A stretch of 64,000 nucleotides of DNA from Mesodorylaimus sp. YZB2_4 (GCA_030248295.1 JASANH010000924.1:141301-205300), one strand, 5' to 3'. Counted from the stretch's first letter, positions 41,459-52,485 are shown. Translations and numbers: made by a program. Notes: a model not told the origin generated them from the sequence alone.

Positions 41459-43529
41459 ATGGCTCAACAAGGATCGATGGTTCGTCAGAATTATCATCAG
41501 GATTGCGAAGTTGGCGTGAATAAACAAATCAATTTGGAACTCTACGCCAGCTACGTTTACTTGTCAATGGTAAGGGTCTCATGAACGGGTATTGCTCGAT
41601 GCGTAATTTGCGCAGATACTTCAGAAATTTTGTCGCCATTTTTTAAAGGAAAACCTAGTTTTTGCTACTTTTAACAGCACGGTAGCTGATAGTGACAAGC
41701 TCAATGTCTCAGAACTTGTCATATAGGCTAGGAAGAGTGCTGGAATGGTTTTCCATGAGACCACGGGTGTCTGGAGGGAGCCATGGCCAGGTTTCTAGAA
41801 GGGGGTCATGCTTGGATCTTCATTGCAGCATGTACCGAATCATGGTCATCTACACTTGCTGAACCTGAAGTAAAGGTTAGTGTGGCCCTTCGAAACTGAG
41901 ACTATTATGCTGTACCTCTGGGACTAGGGTGCTTAACGACTTCAAAATCCCAGAAAAAAAACCTAGTTTTCGATGACAGTCGATGCGAGTAAATCTGTAA
42001 TAGGTCTACTGTAGATGCTATAAAAAGGAGCGTGTTGTTGGTACGTGTTGGGTACGACCATTCCACGGTGAAAATACGGCATCCCGTCAGATCTGCCAAG
42101 TCAAGCACCATTGGGCCCGGTTAGTACTTGGATGGGAGACCGCCTGGGAACTCCGGGTGTCGTACTCTTTTTTTATTCTTTGCAATAAGTTCGTTTTCTT
42201 TGTTTTAGGCTACTTATTTCGAACGTGACGATGTGGCCTTGCATGGATTCGCTAAATTTTTTCGAAAATCTAGCGACGAGGAACGGGAACATGCGCAAAA
42301 GTTGATGGACTACCAAAATAAGAGGGGCGGACGAGTCGTGCTGCAGAACATCTTGGTAAGATCAATATGGTTTCTCATGGGTCTCGATGGGTTGAGATAG
42401 CAAAAAGGGCGAATCATGGGTCGATATCTGCATCGATATCCGCTGCCAAGGTTGAGACTGCTTACGAAACGCTAATCTTCGAAAGGCATGAGACGGATGC
42501 ACTGTGCTGTCGTCTGACGATGACCCTCTTCTTATTCACGCCTATCCTGCTGAGAAGCCCATGGGATGATACGGGCCTCCCCTCCCTGCGTCTCCGCTGA
42601 GAGCAGCTCCTCCCTGTATCTTCCTCGGGCTGAATGTTGTCCACTCGTGAGGCTTCTATCTCACCACTCTGCGAACCTTGCCGGCACCAGTTGGGTCGTA
42701 CAAGGTCAGATTTATGTACAGAGCGATCTCCATCGGTGGGGATCAAACCTGGGGATGAGCACTGGGTGAATCACACTATCCAAGCGATACCCTACCGAAC
42801 CGCCCAACTGACCATGATCATCAAGGCGTATAGTGCATGCCGCAGTGGGAGCACTAAGTTCACTTCTTGATGCGCCGATTAGCTGGAAAAGGCACCTGAG
42901 GCGATTTGTCTTTCGCCCTGTCACTGCACTCATTTTCCCGTTCCACTACGGTCTCCCGGAAAACGTGGTGCACTGTCGGACATATTGACCAGCTGAACCT
43001 TCCTTTGACACTCAAGCTCAAGGAAACCTTTTGTCTGTCTTGGGTGATATTATTTTCATTCATACATAAATGATGCTTCGTTTTAGAAGCCGGAACGTGA
43101 TGAATGGGGGTCTGGCTTGGAAGCTATTCAAGCGTCATTGGCCTTGGAGAAGAGCGTCAATCAAGCCTTGTTGGACTTGCACAAAGTGGCTACCGGTCAC
43201 GAGGACAATCACGTGAGTACAATTGATTCTTGGGCTTTGGGTCTTGGTTGCGAACGAATTCTTCCTGCAATGCAACGAGGTTTAGAACTGTTCGGATGTC
43301 AGGGAAGGTCATTAAAGCACAGTGGCTGAAACACCACACCTGAATTCATGCATATTGGTATCACTCTTTTGCTGCTGAACACAACTTTCAGATGACCAAT
43401 TTTCTGGAGGAGCATTATTTGGATGAGCAAGTAGAAGCTATCAAGATGTTGGCCGATCACGTGACCAATTTGAAACGCGTCGGAGCCGGTTTGGGCGAAT
43501 TCTTTTACGATAAGGAAATGAACGAATAA
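41459..43529 (+). CDS. Ferritin heavy-chain type subunit
   Basis: Cytosolic iron-storage subunit with ferroxidase centre; assembles as a 24-mer. Four phase-0 exons: 41459-41569, 42209-42355, 43087-43212, 43392-43529, giving 522 nt, 173 aa, the normal size. Start [17 protein letters not shown]. Ferroxidase residues are all in place: Glu in [10 protein letters not shown], Glu and His in [19 protein letters not shown], Glu in LALEKSVNQ, Gln in [10 protein letters not shown]. There is no signal peptide, so it is the cytosolic type rather than the secreted insect type. I looked for an iron-responsive element (CAGUGN hairpin) upstream and did not find one. Intron 1 contains a 5S rRNA gene on the same strand and intron 2 a diverged SINE. 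Confidence 0.96.
42019..42026 (+). promoter_or_regulatory. TATA-like element of the nested 5S gene
   Basis: TATAAAAA centred about 27-30 nt before the 5S 5' end. A TATA-like box near -30 is required for 5S transcription in several invertebrates, so it may be functional here. Confidence 0.6.
42050..42167 (+). rRNA. 5S ribosomal RNA gene inside ferritin intron 1
   Basis: 118 nt with the 5S hallmarks: GGGTACGACCAT at the start, CATCCCGTCAGATCTG, AAGTCAAGCACC (box A region), TTAGTACTTGGATGGGAGAC and CGCCTGGGAACTCCGGGTG (box C region). The first nine bases pair with the last nine (GGGTACGAC with GTCGTACTC, one G-U) to make helix I without mismatch. A T7 tract follows directly. The intact helix and control boxes argue for a functional gene rather than a pseudogene. 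It is transcribed by RNA polymerase III on the same strand as ferritin. Confidence 0.93.
42168..42174 (+). terminator. RNA polymerase III terminator of 5S
   Basis: Seven consecutive T residues immediately after the 5S 3' end. Confidence 0.8.
42500..42800 (-). repeat. Diverged tRNA-derived SINE, copy 4
   Basis: On the minus strand a B box GGTTTGATCCCCACC is followed by GATGGAGATCG, ACATAAA and CTGACCTTG, matching the order in the other SINE copies but more diverged. It lies in ferritin intron 2. Confidence 0.6.
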
Positions 43530-45612
43530 TTTTGGAGAAAGATATTTTTTAGATTAACGTTATTGGGGAAATAATGTGGTGACAGCTTTGCATTACGGAC
43601 TAGTACTCGTGCAGCATGCTTGTGTGTCTTACTAATACAGATGTCCGCTTTGCTAAGCAAGGCTGTAAATTAAAACCGATGCGAGTAGCCGCTTGCAATT
43701 CGATTTTCCGTGTCTGGGATAGAATACCTTTTTTGGGCGGGAATTCCAAGGGATGGTGTAAGTCAGAGCATGAGATAGAGGTCGCCTCAAAGACGTATCG
43801 ACTAGTCACACATTTGAGCAGTAAAGATCGCTTGGTGGCCTCTCGCGCTGTGTTAACAGTACTTTACAGGCATGTGCTCGAGTCGCGGCCGTTCGTGCAA
43901 TATCTTCACCCTCGAGCCCTTTAATGATGTAAAATTTGAGATCCGCTACTGGTTGCGAGTGAGTTGGAGCAACTGGAAACAGGGATGAGTACAAGCAGAA
44001 AAATAGTGATTACAGCTGTAGATAAAAATTTGGCGAGAGACAATTAGATTTGAACTTGCGAGATTTCTCGACATTACACTTTGCTGTATTTGAAATCGTT
44101 CGCCTTGATCCATTCGGCCATCGTAAGCTCCGAGAGCTGAAGCCGCTCAAATGCTCTTGTGTCTTATTGTAAAGACGCGATAGGCATACTGACAGTGTTG
44201 TGACCATGAGTCCTGCTGCGAGCAGTAAGAAGCAGAGTGCAAGGGGGAATCAAGATCCAGTTGTATTCATCACGCAAATGTAGCCTCATCAGGACTTGAG
44301 CCTGTTTGATAAGATCTGGTGTTCGATGTGCGAGGAACCTGTCTTTTTTGTCTTTTTGCTGGCGCTGTGCTAGTGCACTCCTGCTCTGTCGGTTGGTGCC
44401 TTCAGACTAACCAGTGTCATGCCTGTGCGTGATCAGTGCGGTCGAGTAGTAAATTCCCCATCTATAAGGCTCTGGGTCTTATAAGAGCGCGAGTAGCCTG
44501 GGCAGTCGGCCTATTTAGTGGCCGTGCGATAGCTTGTTAGCCGATTGCTATAAAAAATCCCATTTGCATTGTACTGTACCGTAAGATGATCCTTTGTCTC
44601 AAGTACAGCTTCCCCTAACGGACCTGTGACGCTTCTCTAACGGACCTGTGAAGTCTCACAGGGAATGGGAGAAAGAAAGGGATAGAGGTTACGATAGTTT
44701 AAAATGATATACAGTAAGGCTAATGACGCACAATCCTAGGGTATCACACAATCACGCTTCCACATTTTCTGGTCCCCATTTCCAGGAAAATTTGCGAGTC
44801 GTGGAAATTCCAGGGCCCGAATGGGCTAGTGTCATTTGGTCTAACGATAAGAAGCACAGGCATACATGGGTACAGACGGACAAACCCTCTTCTATCAACA
44901 TACTTTTTCCCACATAGCTTCCATATTAGCACCATGGAAACGAAAATCACCACGGCTGCTGCGCACAATGAAGAGATCAAAATGATTTGCCATTGCGGTA
45001 AGACACCTAAATTGATGCAGTATAAAAACACCTGCTGGTCTTACAGTCGCCTTGCTTGTCAGGCAGATGGGAGTGCCTGTCACGCACAGCCCTACTACGG
45101 TTTAATGCATAATTGAAGCCAATGAGATGGTGTCACGAAGAAAAGCTGATTTGCTTTAAATAGCCTTAAATAGCTTTAAATTTAAATATAAATAGATTTG
45201 CTTTAATTGTTTGTTAGCTACAGTATATGCTGGTACAAGTGGTTTCCTGTTGACGCATGCGTTAGAGCAATTTTGGACATGCACCAATCGCACCAATCGA
45301 CTTTGCATATTTGACGATTGCACAAAGAGAGCACCACAAGCTCTTACATAATTTACGCGCCTCTATGTAGTATCTACTTACCCTTCCGCTTCCAGCATGC
45401 GACGCGCCATTTGTGAAGTTCGCAAATTCTTCGTTAGTGCCGTTTGAAACAGCCGATAAAAGTGACAAAGCTTTACTGATAGCGCCACTTACCAGAGTGG
45501 CATTGATTAGATGGAGAGTCATTGGCTTTCAGTTAGTGGCTTTCAGTCAGTATGGCCGACCACTTCGAGCCGATATAGTCCGAGTAAGATGTGGACATGA
45601 AGAATACAAGAG
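43530..45612. other. Intergenic between ferritin and the LTR retrotransposon
   Basis: Begins with the ferritin 3' UTR (a weak AATAAT signal near 43571). A tRNA-like short repeat is at about 43825-43920. A 27-base motif CTAACGGACCTGTGA is tandemly duplicated near 44615-44660. An AT-rich stretch of TTTAAATA words is near 45160-45200. No gene recognised. Confidence 0.4.
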
Positions 45613-45616
45613 CGGC

Positions 45617-45780
45617 TGTAGTGATAACGTGATGTTTACTTATAACTGGTCCTAATCATGCCCTTCAACCTTTTGTGTCTGGTCTCATCGTGTGTGCCTA
45701 GATGTGGACTAACTAAGTAGTCTTGTCCCGGGTCGCCGTCTAGTAAAGTCGCTTGGCGCGTGGCGGGTGAACATACTACA
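45617..45780 (+). repeat. 5' LTR
   Basis: Starts TGTAGTGATAACG and ends CATACTACA; 164 bp, unusually short for a gypsy LTR. Same sequence as 53554-53717. Confidence 0.95.
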
Positions 45781-45781
45781 C

Positions 45782-45798
45782 TGGTGCGTCGGCCCACG
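45782..45798 (+). promoter_or_regulatory. Primer-binding site of the gypsy element
   Basis: TGGTGCGTCGGCCCACG starts one base after the 5' LTR. TGG pairs with the CCA end of a tRNA primer; I cannot name the tRNA. Confidence 0.7.
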
Positions 45799-46107
45799 TT
45801 TGCTGCCTTTTTTTCTCTTTTCTTTTGAGGTGAAACCATCCGACGGCCGGGGGCCGATCAATTGATCGAACGAGCAAGATTGAGCAGATTGGACGTTCGC
45901 ACGGCCAAGTCACCAACCTCAATCGTTCTATATCGGGACAGTGTCTGACGCCTTCCAGGTAACACAAGTTTTCTTACTTGAGTGTAGGCCAGCGATTGAG
46001 GCGTAGCGTTTTGGGGAGCGTCACCTCACCGTCACGCACTGGACTATTGGCAGCTTGTTTTTGGCGTATCTCCACCATCCTCGAATAGTTGTGATACTCA
46101 CGCCAGC

Positions 46108-47541
46108 ATGGCGACCGATGCACCGCCGGAGGCGGCGGACCAGTCGAATGTGGTTATTGGTCCTGATGATGTTGACTTGGCACGGGAGTATGCTCTTCGG
46201 GATCTGAGTGACCTGCCTTTGCGGTACCTGGTGAATTTCTGTCTGCATAAAGACATTTCGATGGACAATCTGTTGGATCAGTCACGCGTGGGACGCGATG
46301 AGCTTATCTGTCGTATTCGCGCGTATTTTCGCATTTAGTTGAAGCAGCTCAACCCAAACTCTCATGTCGACGATGCATTTTTGGACGGGTGTAGATTTCC
46401 TATTCTGTATACGGATCCCCCCTCGCAGGCTACATCTCCCGCGGGTGTAGGCGTCTCTACTTCGCAGCAGCCAGGGCACGACTTGAACGGTGGCCGTAGT
46501 ACACAACCTAATCGCGGTGATCGAGGGTCCGCTCAGTTCGATTTGTCTACTCTGGAATGTGATCCTGTCCCAGATGCGCGGTTTCAGATACCTCAGAACC
46601 GTAATCTGTTGCGTGATACACCGCCGATCACTCGTCGTGACGCAGAGCAGCTTCGTCCCTCAATCGAAGAAAATATTCGTCATCTGAATGAGTTGCATTG
46701 CGCTCACCGTAGGCAGCAGGAACTGGAAGGAAAGATTCGGGAGTTGGAGGCTCGCTTAGCACAACGGCAGGATGCTGATTCGTGCAGTAGTCGTTTGTCG
46801 AATAACAGGGAACACGCCCATTCAATTCCATTCCCAGACAGTCGTCCCGCTCTCCAGCCTGAAGTAGTGCATTCACGCCCGGAGGGCGCGGCATTATCAT
46901 CTCGGTCCGTCGCAGCACCTGTGGCGCCAAGACCGTTTCGTCCAATCAAGCCAGAGGTTCCTCCATTCGAGAATTTACCGACACAGGACTTCCGCGCGTG
47001 GTTGGTGGCCTATGAGAATGGCGCGATCATGATGGATTGGTCCGACGACGATCGTGTCCGCGGTTTGTATCTGTACTTGCGGGGTCAACCATTGATCGAT
47101 TTCTCGGAGTGGCCACATAGTGAGCGGTCAACTTGGCACGTGGTTCGCACTCGCTTGCGTCGGTTGTATATTCGGGAAGACACAGAGCAGACACGGGTGG
47201 ACGCTTTTCGTAATAGGAAGCAAGGTGTAACAGAATCGGTTCAGGAATTCGCGTCCCAGCTTCGAACACTCGCGTCAAAGGCGTACCCCGATGTTCCATC
47301 CCCTGCACGGGATAAGATGATTCGTGCTGCGATGCGCGTGAACCTACGAGCGGAGATAGCAGATAAGGTAGCTCAGGATCGAATGGGCGATAATTATACG
47401 TTGGACGAATTGATCAAGTCTGCTCGACATTGGGAATCATATTTGAAGAACGCTCCCTCTGCATCGAAGCCGATCTGGCCACCTTCATATAATCCACCCG
47501 CTCAAGTTGGGGCATTTGTAGGTAAAGGGCATTCTTCTTAG
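46108..47541 (+). CDS. gag: Gag of the gypsy element, interrupted by in-frame TAG
   Basis: One continuous frame from ATG 46108 with a TAG at 46336-46338 after 76 codons and another at 47539-47541. The first part (MATDAPPEAADQSNVV...) is a small acidic N-terminal domain. The second part (about 400 codons) has a Glu/Arg-rich coiled coil (LEGKIRELEARLAQR) and a retrotransposon gag-like capsid region with FRAWLVAYENG, TWHVVRTRLRRLYI and GVTESVQEFASQLRTLA. The frame after the second TAG continues without a shift into the zinc knuckles and pol, so gag, NC and pol lie in one frame separated by two amber codons. Whether these are read through or are lesions is open. Confidence 0.88.
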
Positions 47542-47559
47542 TCACCTCGACACACTGAT

Positions 47560-50500
47560 ATGGTCAAACGCTGCTTTATCTGCAATGGCGATCATTTGCA
47601 GCGTGATTGTCCGCGTCGAGTCGCTCTAGCTGGGGGATGCAAGTATTGCAAGCAGCCTAATCACACGATTGATCAATGTCCATCTCGACAACCTTGCCCA
47701 GTCTGCAATGTGTTTGGCCATGGCAGGAAGACATGTCCTCGCGCGTCAGGCAATCGTCAGAACACAGGAAATCTACAGCAGTCATCGTATGGTGCTTCAT
47801 CACACCAGCCTACCCATCCGCAGCAGCCATCCTATCATCCGCAATATCCACAGCCGATGTATCAGCAACCGCCGTATGCCCACCCTACCGCGCCGCCCAT
47901 GCCAGGTCAAAGTGGTTATCAGCAACCGTCCTCGTGTGCGATAGGGCCTAACGCTGGGTCAGCGATGCCTTCGCACTTGAGCATGTGCTCAGGGGTGTTG
48001 ACTCCTCCGCATACTTCACGAGTCTCACCTTCGTTGGTTCAGACAGTCATATCGCACACCTACAATGTAACATACGCGGAGTCACCAGGATCATTGGCTC
48101 GTTTGGTTTCTGGTCCAGAATTGTCGATCTTAGTGAATGGCGTTGAGGTTGTAGCCTTGGTTGATTCTGGAGCTGAGATATCTTTGATCCATATTGATTC
48201 ATTGCGCCAGGGAAAGACACCGATCACATTGTACAAGGGTATTTGGAGTTGTAAGGCAGCTAGTGGAGACGACGTGCCTTTGTTGGGAATCGCCTTGGTC
48301 GGAGTCACAGTGAGAGGCATGACAGTGGAATGGCCCATGCATGTTATGTGTGGCACGTATCGGGGTTGCATTCTTGGATCAGATTTTCTTCACGTGTTTG
48401 GAGCCGATATATCGTATTACGCCAAGTCGATTCGTCTGATGCGTGATCCGTTTTGCGGTACTATGGTTTCGTTTTTTCAACGAGAGCTTTGTCGGGCTAC
48501 GGCCAATGTTCGTCTGATCCGTGGTCCATCTGAGTCCTTGGTCGTTCCACCCCGAAGTCAGAAATTGTTCTGGGCACAGGCGGAGAGTCCGAATAAGGAT
48601 TTGATGGTTTTCATACCCTCATCCGATTTTCAAAACCAGTTTCATGTAGCTGCCCCCGCGAGTTTGGTCAAATTGAATGAGGCTCAGCGTTTTCCAGTGT
48701 GCTTGGTCAATTTTGGAGAGAATGAATTAGCGCTCTCAGATCACATACCGTGTGGCACGCTTGAACAGTTTCAGTATATCGAAGGAGAACCCTCGGTGAG
48801 GGATGAGGGCGTTAGTTTGGCGCCGAAGTCATTGGCTGCCCATATTCGGTCACGTTTGGGGCATGAGGCTCAGTGTGCAGTGGCTGGGTCGCAGTTGAGC
48901 ATAGGTCTGACTGGAATCGACTCGTTACAAGTCAGCGACTCGATCGACGACACCACTGCGCGTCACTACAAGGAGCTCTTGGATCGCTATAAGGAACCGC
49001 TGAAATCTATTCCTCCGTTAGCTAAGCAAGACCCGGCGCGCGTGGAGAGATTGCGTTCAAAGTTTAACATTTCTACAGCGTGTCTAACAGATGAAGAACA
49101 AGCAGCCTTCGTGGACTTGATGTGTCAAAACGCAGACATCTTTGCTGAGTCGGATAAGGATTTGGGGTGTATGCCAGGCGTCCATCATTACATTGACACA
49201 GGAGATGCTGCACCAGTCAAACGACAGCCATACCGGGTTCCGCAGGCCAAACAAGAGGAACTACGTCGTCAAGTTGAAGAAGGCCTCAAGAATGGTGTCT
49301 TGACTCACTCTTGCAGTCCGTGGGCGTCCCCGACTCTTCTAGTCAAGAAAGCTGATGGCTCCTGGCGTTTCTGCGTGGATTATCGCTGGTTGAACGCCGT
49401 CACCAAGAAGGACGTTTTCCCGCTACCTCACATTGAGACTCTTTTGAACAAGTTGCAAGGCAGCGTCATTTTCAGTGTTTGTGACATGCAGTCAGGTTAT
49501 TGGCAGATACCATTGGATCCAAAGTCACGCGAGAAGACCGCGTTCATCTGCGAAGATGGCTTGTACGAGTGGACACGCATGCCATTTGGCTTAGCTAATG
49601 CACCAGCAACATTTGCCCGGGCTGTTGACTTTCTCTTGGCGGGGTTGAGTTGGCGTCAGATATTGGCTTATTTTGACGACCTCATCATATTCTCTCAGTC
49701 GGTAGCACAACATTTTGAAGATCTGCAATTAGTCTTTAACCGTCTTCGTGGTGCCAACCTGAAACTCAAACCAAGCAAGTGCAGTTTTGCGCAGGCTGAA
49801 GTACCATTTTTGGGTCACATCGTTTCAAAGCTTGGGATTCGCCCAGACCCAGAGACCACGGCACCATTGCGTGATATGGCAGTACCGAAGTCACCTGGCG
49901 ACGTTTCGTCTTTCTTGGGTTTAGTCAATCATTATCGTCGGTTTATCAAAGGATTTTCTGTAGTCGCCGCTCCGCTGTATCAACTGACCAAGAAGGGTGT
50001 GCCTTTCGTGTGGACTGAGGACTGTGCCTCGGCATTTGTGGCCTTGCGTGATATTCTACTTTCTGAGCCAATCCTTCGCTTTCCGAATTTCGAGCTTCCA
50101 TTTGCATTGAGCACTGATGCGTCCGGAGCTGGGTTAGGTGCCATTTTAGAACAGTACCAACCTGGAGAACCAAACACCCGGTGGGTGATCGCGTACGCCT
50201 CACGAACATTGACTCCGGCGGAGAGGAACTACAGCACTACCGACAGAGAAGCATTGGCTGTGTTCTTTGGTATCAAGAAATTTCGAACTTATCTGTATGG
50301 GCGCCCTTTCTTGGTTTTCACTGATCATCGAGCATTGACAGCGTGGCATACGACCAAGGAGATTGAGGATAGCCCTCGCTGGGGAAGATTTATTGAGCAG
50401 CTGCAAGGCTATGATTTCCAAGTCCTTTATCGTCCTGGTACAGCTCAGGGTCACGCGGACGCATTGTCTCGCCTTCCTACTGCAGAGCCTTCTTCGAGCA

Positions 50501-52308
50501 TGGTTCGCATGATCTCGGGTATCACCCACGCAACGCTGGCACCTATAGATTCGGGTATATCTGTCGGAGAGGACGGGGAAGAGCGCGTGGCGGAGGACGA
50601 ATTGGCATTCTTGGATGATACAGTGCTGCGAAGAGAGCAAGAAGAAGATCCATTTTTGAAGCGTATTATCGATTTTGTGGAGGCTGGTACCTGCGTTGAG
50701 GGGGAGAGAGAGGAACTGGCGAAGTTGGCAGAGTCATACTTTCTGCAGGGTGATAAGGGCTCAGTTCTTCGTTTTTGTTTTCCGCGCCGTCGCAAATCTC
50801 GTGGTATCACAGGCTCAGTTCTTGCCTTACCGTCCAGTCTGAAGCAGGAAGTCTTGGCAGCATTTCACAACGATCCTCTGGCGGGTCACATGGGAGAAGA
50901 ACGCACCTTGACTCGTCTTATGGACCGTGTCTATTGGCCATCGATGCGTAAGGATGTGCACAACTACTGCCGTACTTGTTTGATTTGTGCTCGTCGTAAG
51001 TCGCCGCATAAGTGGGGGAAAGCACTTTTGGTTTCGATCCCAGTGGGTAATCCATTCGAACGTATCAGTTTGGATATCGTCGGACCAATGACAACTACAC
51101 GCGCTGGCAATCAGTACATCTTAGTGCTTACCGATGCATTTACAAAGTGGCCGGAAGCAGTCGCAATGCCTGATTGCAGGACTGAAACCATCGCACAGAT
51201 TTTCGTGGAGCATATTATTTGTCGCTTTGGATGCCCGCGCACAGTATTGTCTGATTTGGGGTCTCAATTCACATCCGATCTGTTTCGTGGTATTTGTCGC
51301 TTTCTGGACATCCGCAAGTTATCCACTACAGCATATCGCCCACAGCGCGATAGACAAGTCGAACGGTATAACAAGGTTTTGATCGACAGCATCGCAGTCT
51401 ACGCGAGTGCTCATCAGGAAGACTGGGACTTATTCATTCCGTTTGCCTTATTTGCCTTTCGCTCGAGTGTGCACTCATCCACGGGTTACTCACCAGCCTC
51501 ACTGGTCTATGGCCGTGACTTGCCGTTTCCATTCGATCGCGCCTTTGGTTCGGATGACTCACAGCAATATTTAGCCCGCGACTATGTAGTGCAGTTGAAA
51601 AAGCGTTTAGCCGATGCTTACACCGAAGTGCGCAAATCGATTTCCGCAGCTCAGGAACAGCAGGCTAGACAGTATAACAGAGCAGCCCACGAAATTCCTT
51701 TTAAAGTCGGCTCATTGGTCATGCTTAGGAGGAATGCAGCACCACGACGTTTGTCTGCCAAACTATGTGATCGTTTTTCGGGTCCATATCGTATTGTCGC
51801 AATGCCATCGCAAGTGACCGCATGCATTCGTCCGTTGCTTTGGGCTGGCGCTGACAAGCTCATTCACGTGAATCACTTGCAACTATATCGGGGGTCGGTG
51901 TCAGGACGTCCGGAGGGCGAACCAGAATCTGAGAACGATCAGTGGGTGGACATTGAGGAATCGGTGAGTCACGACACGAATACCACGCCCGGTGGGCAGA
52001 CTTCGCAATTAGTACCTGGCTCTTTGGTGTGGGCTAAACTCAAATATATTCCTTGGTGGCCTGCTCGTGTACTGCCAGAGTCGGAAGCCAAAGGTCCAAA
52101 ACCGCGTACAAAGGGTCCTTGGATATTAGTTTATTTTTTCAATGATCGTGATCGCCAGGCTTTTGTGCACCTGAAAGACATCGAGCCATATTTCGAGACA
52201 AAGGCGATGCATGCTTCTCAGAAAAAGGCGATTCGCACAGCCATGGCTCAGTTGGAGGAGTTCGCCGCAGCGCAAGCACGTCGAGCGGACATTGATGCAA
52301 GCGACTGA
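47560..52308 (+). CDS. pol: NC-protease-RT-RNase H-integrase-PWWP polyprotein of the gypsy element
   Basis: 1582 codons with no stop. Order by residue: three CCHC zinc knuckles at about 5-65 (CFICNGDHLQRDC, CKYCKQPNHTIDQC, CPVCNVFGHGRKTC); a Pro/Gln-rich linker; aspartic protease with DSGAEISLI near 201; RT with FCVDYRWLN, MPFGLANAPATF and YFDDLIIF near 703; RNase H with STDASGAGLGA and TDREALAVFFGIKKF; integrase HHCC (HMGEERTL ... CRTCLICARRK), catalytic Asp in LDIVGP near 1171, Asp in LSDLGSQF, Glu in VERYNK, and a GPY/F module (FSGPYRIV). At about 1485-1545 comes a PWWP domain: GSLVWAKLKYIPWWPARV, then WILVYFFND and IEPYF. All catalytic residues are intact. The ATG at 47566 region is 6 codons after the second TAG in the same frame, so expression as a Gag-Pol extension or by internal start are both possible. 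PWWP domains in host proteins read methylated H3K36. Confidence 0.95.
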   Translation: MVKRCFICNGDHLQRDCPRRVALAGGCKYCKQPNHTIDQCPSRQPCPVCNVFGHGRKTCPRASGNRQNTGNLQQSSYGASSHQPTHPQQPSYHPQYPQPMYQQPPYAHPTAPPMPGQSGYQQPSSCAIGPNAGSAMPSHLSMCSGVLTPPHTSRVSPSLVQTVISHTYNVTYAESPGSLARLVSGPELSILVNGVEVVALVDSGAEISLIHIDSLRQGKTPITLYKGIWSCKAASGDDVPLLGIALVGVTVRGMTVEWPMHVMCGTYRGCILGSDFLHVFGADISYYAKSIRLMRDPFCGTMVSFFQRELCRATANVRLIRGPSESLVVPPRSQKLFWAQAESPNKDLMVFIPSSDFQNQFHVAAPASLVKLNEAQRFPVCLVNFGENELALSDHIPCGTLEQFQYIEGEPSVRDEGVSLAPKSLAAHIRSRLGHEAQCAVAGSQLSIGLTGIDSLQVSDSIDDTTARHYKELLDRYKEPLKSIPPLAKQDPARVERLRSKFNISTACLTDEEQAAFVDLMCQNADIFAESDKDLGCMPGVHHYIDTGDAAPVKRQPYRVPQAKQEELRRQVEEGLKNGVLTHSCSPWASPTLLVKKADGSWRFCVDYRWLNAVTKKDVFPLPHIETLLNKLQGSVIFSVCDMQSGYWQIPLDPKSREKTAFICEDGLYEWTRMPFGLANAPATFARAVDFLLAGLSWRQILAYFDDLIIFSQSVAQHFEDLQLVFNRLRGANLKLKPSKCSFAQAEVPFLGHIVSKLGIRPDPETTAPLRDMAVPKSPGDVSSFLGLVNHYRRFIKGFSVVAAPLYQLTKKGVPFVWTEDCASAFVALRDILLSEPILRFPNFELPFALSTDASGAGLGAILEQYQPGEPNTRWVIAYASRTLTPAERNYSTTDREALAVFFGIKKFRTYLYGRPFLVFTDHRALTAWHTTKEIEDSPRWGRFIEQLQGYDFQVLYRPGTAQGHADALSRLPTAEPSSSMVRMISGITHATLAPIDSGISVGEDGEERVAEDELAFLDDTVLRREQEEDPFLKRIIDFVEAGTCVEGEREELAKLAESYFLQGDKGSVLRFCFPRRRKSRGITGSVLALPSSLKQEVLAAFHNDPLAGHMGEERTLTRLMDRVYWPSMRKDVHNYCRTCLICARRKSPHKWGKALLVSIPVGNPFERISLDIVGPMTTTRAGNQYILVLTDAFTKWPEAVAMPDCRTETIAQIFVEHIICRFGCPRTVLSDLGSQFTSDLFRGICRFLDIRKLSTTAYRPQRDRQVERYNKVLIDSIAVYASAHQEDWDLFIPFALFAFRSSVHSSTGYSPASLVYGRDLPFPFDRAFGSDDSQQYLARDYVVQLKKRLADAYTEVRKSISAAQEQQARQYNRAAHEIPFKVGSLVMLRRNAAPRRLSAKLCDRFSGPYRIVAMPSQVTACIRPLLWAGADKLIHVNHLQLYRGSVSGRPEGEPESENDQWVDIEESVSHDTNTTPGGQTSQLVPGSLVWAKLKYIPWWPARVLPESEAKGPKPRTKGPWILVYFFNDRDRQAFVHLKDIEPYFETKAMHASQKKAIRTAMAQLEEFAAAQARRADIDASD

Positions 52309-52485
52309 ACCAGTGGCATGGTCTTGCGTTCTGTTTTGTGTCTATTTGTTTTGCACCGGGTTTCTGTCTGTTCACTGCTAACGTTTTTTTTCTTTCTAGT
52401 CTGAATTACGATGTTTGGTTGTGAGGGCCCTGTTTTCCACCCTAATTGTTTAACGAGCTCCTCGTTTTTGCGTTTTGTTTTAGTG

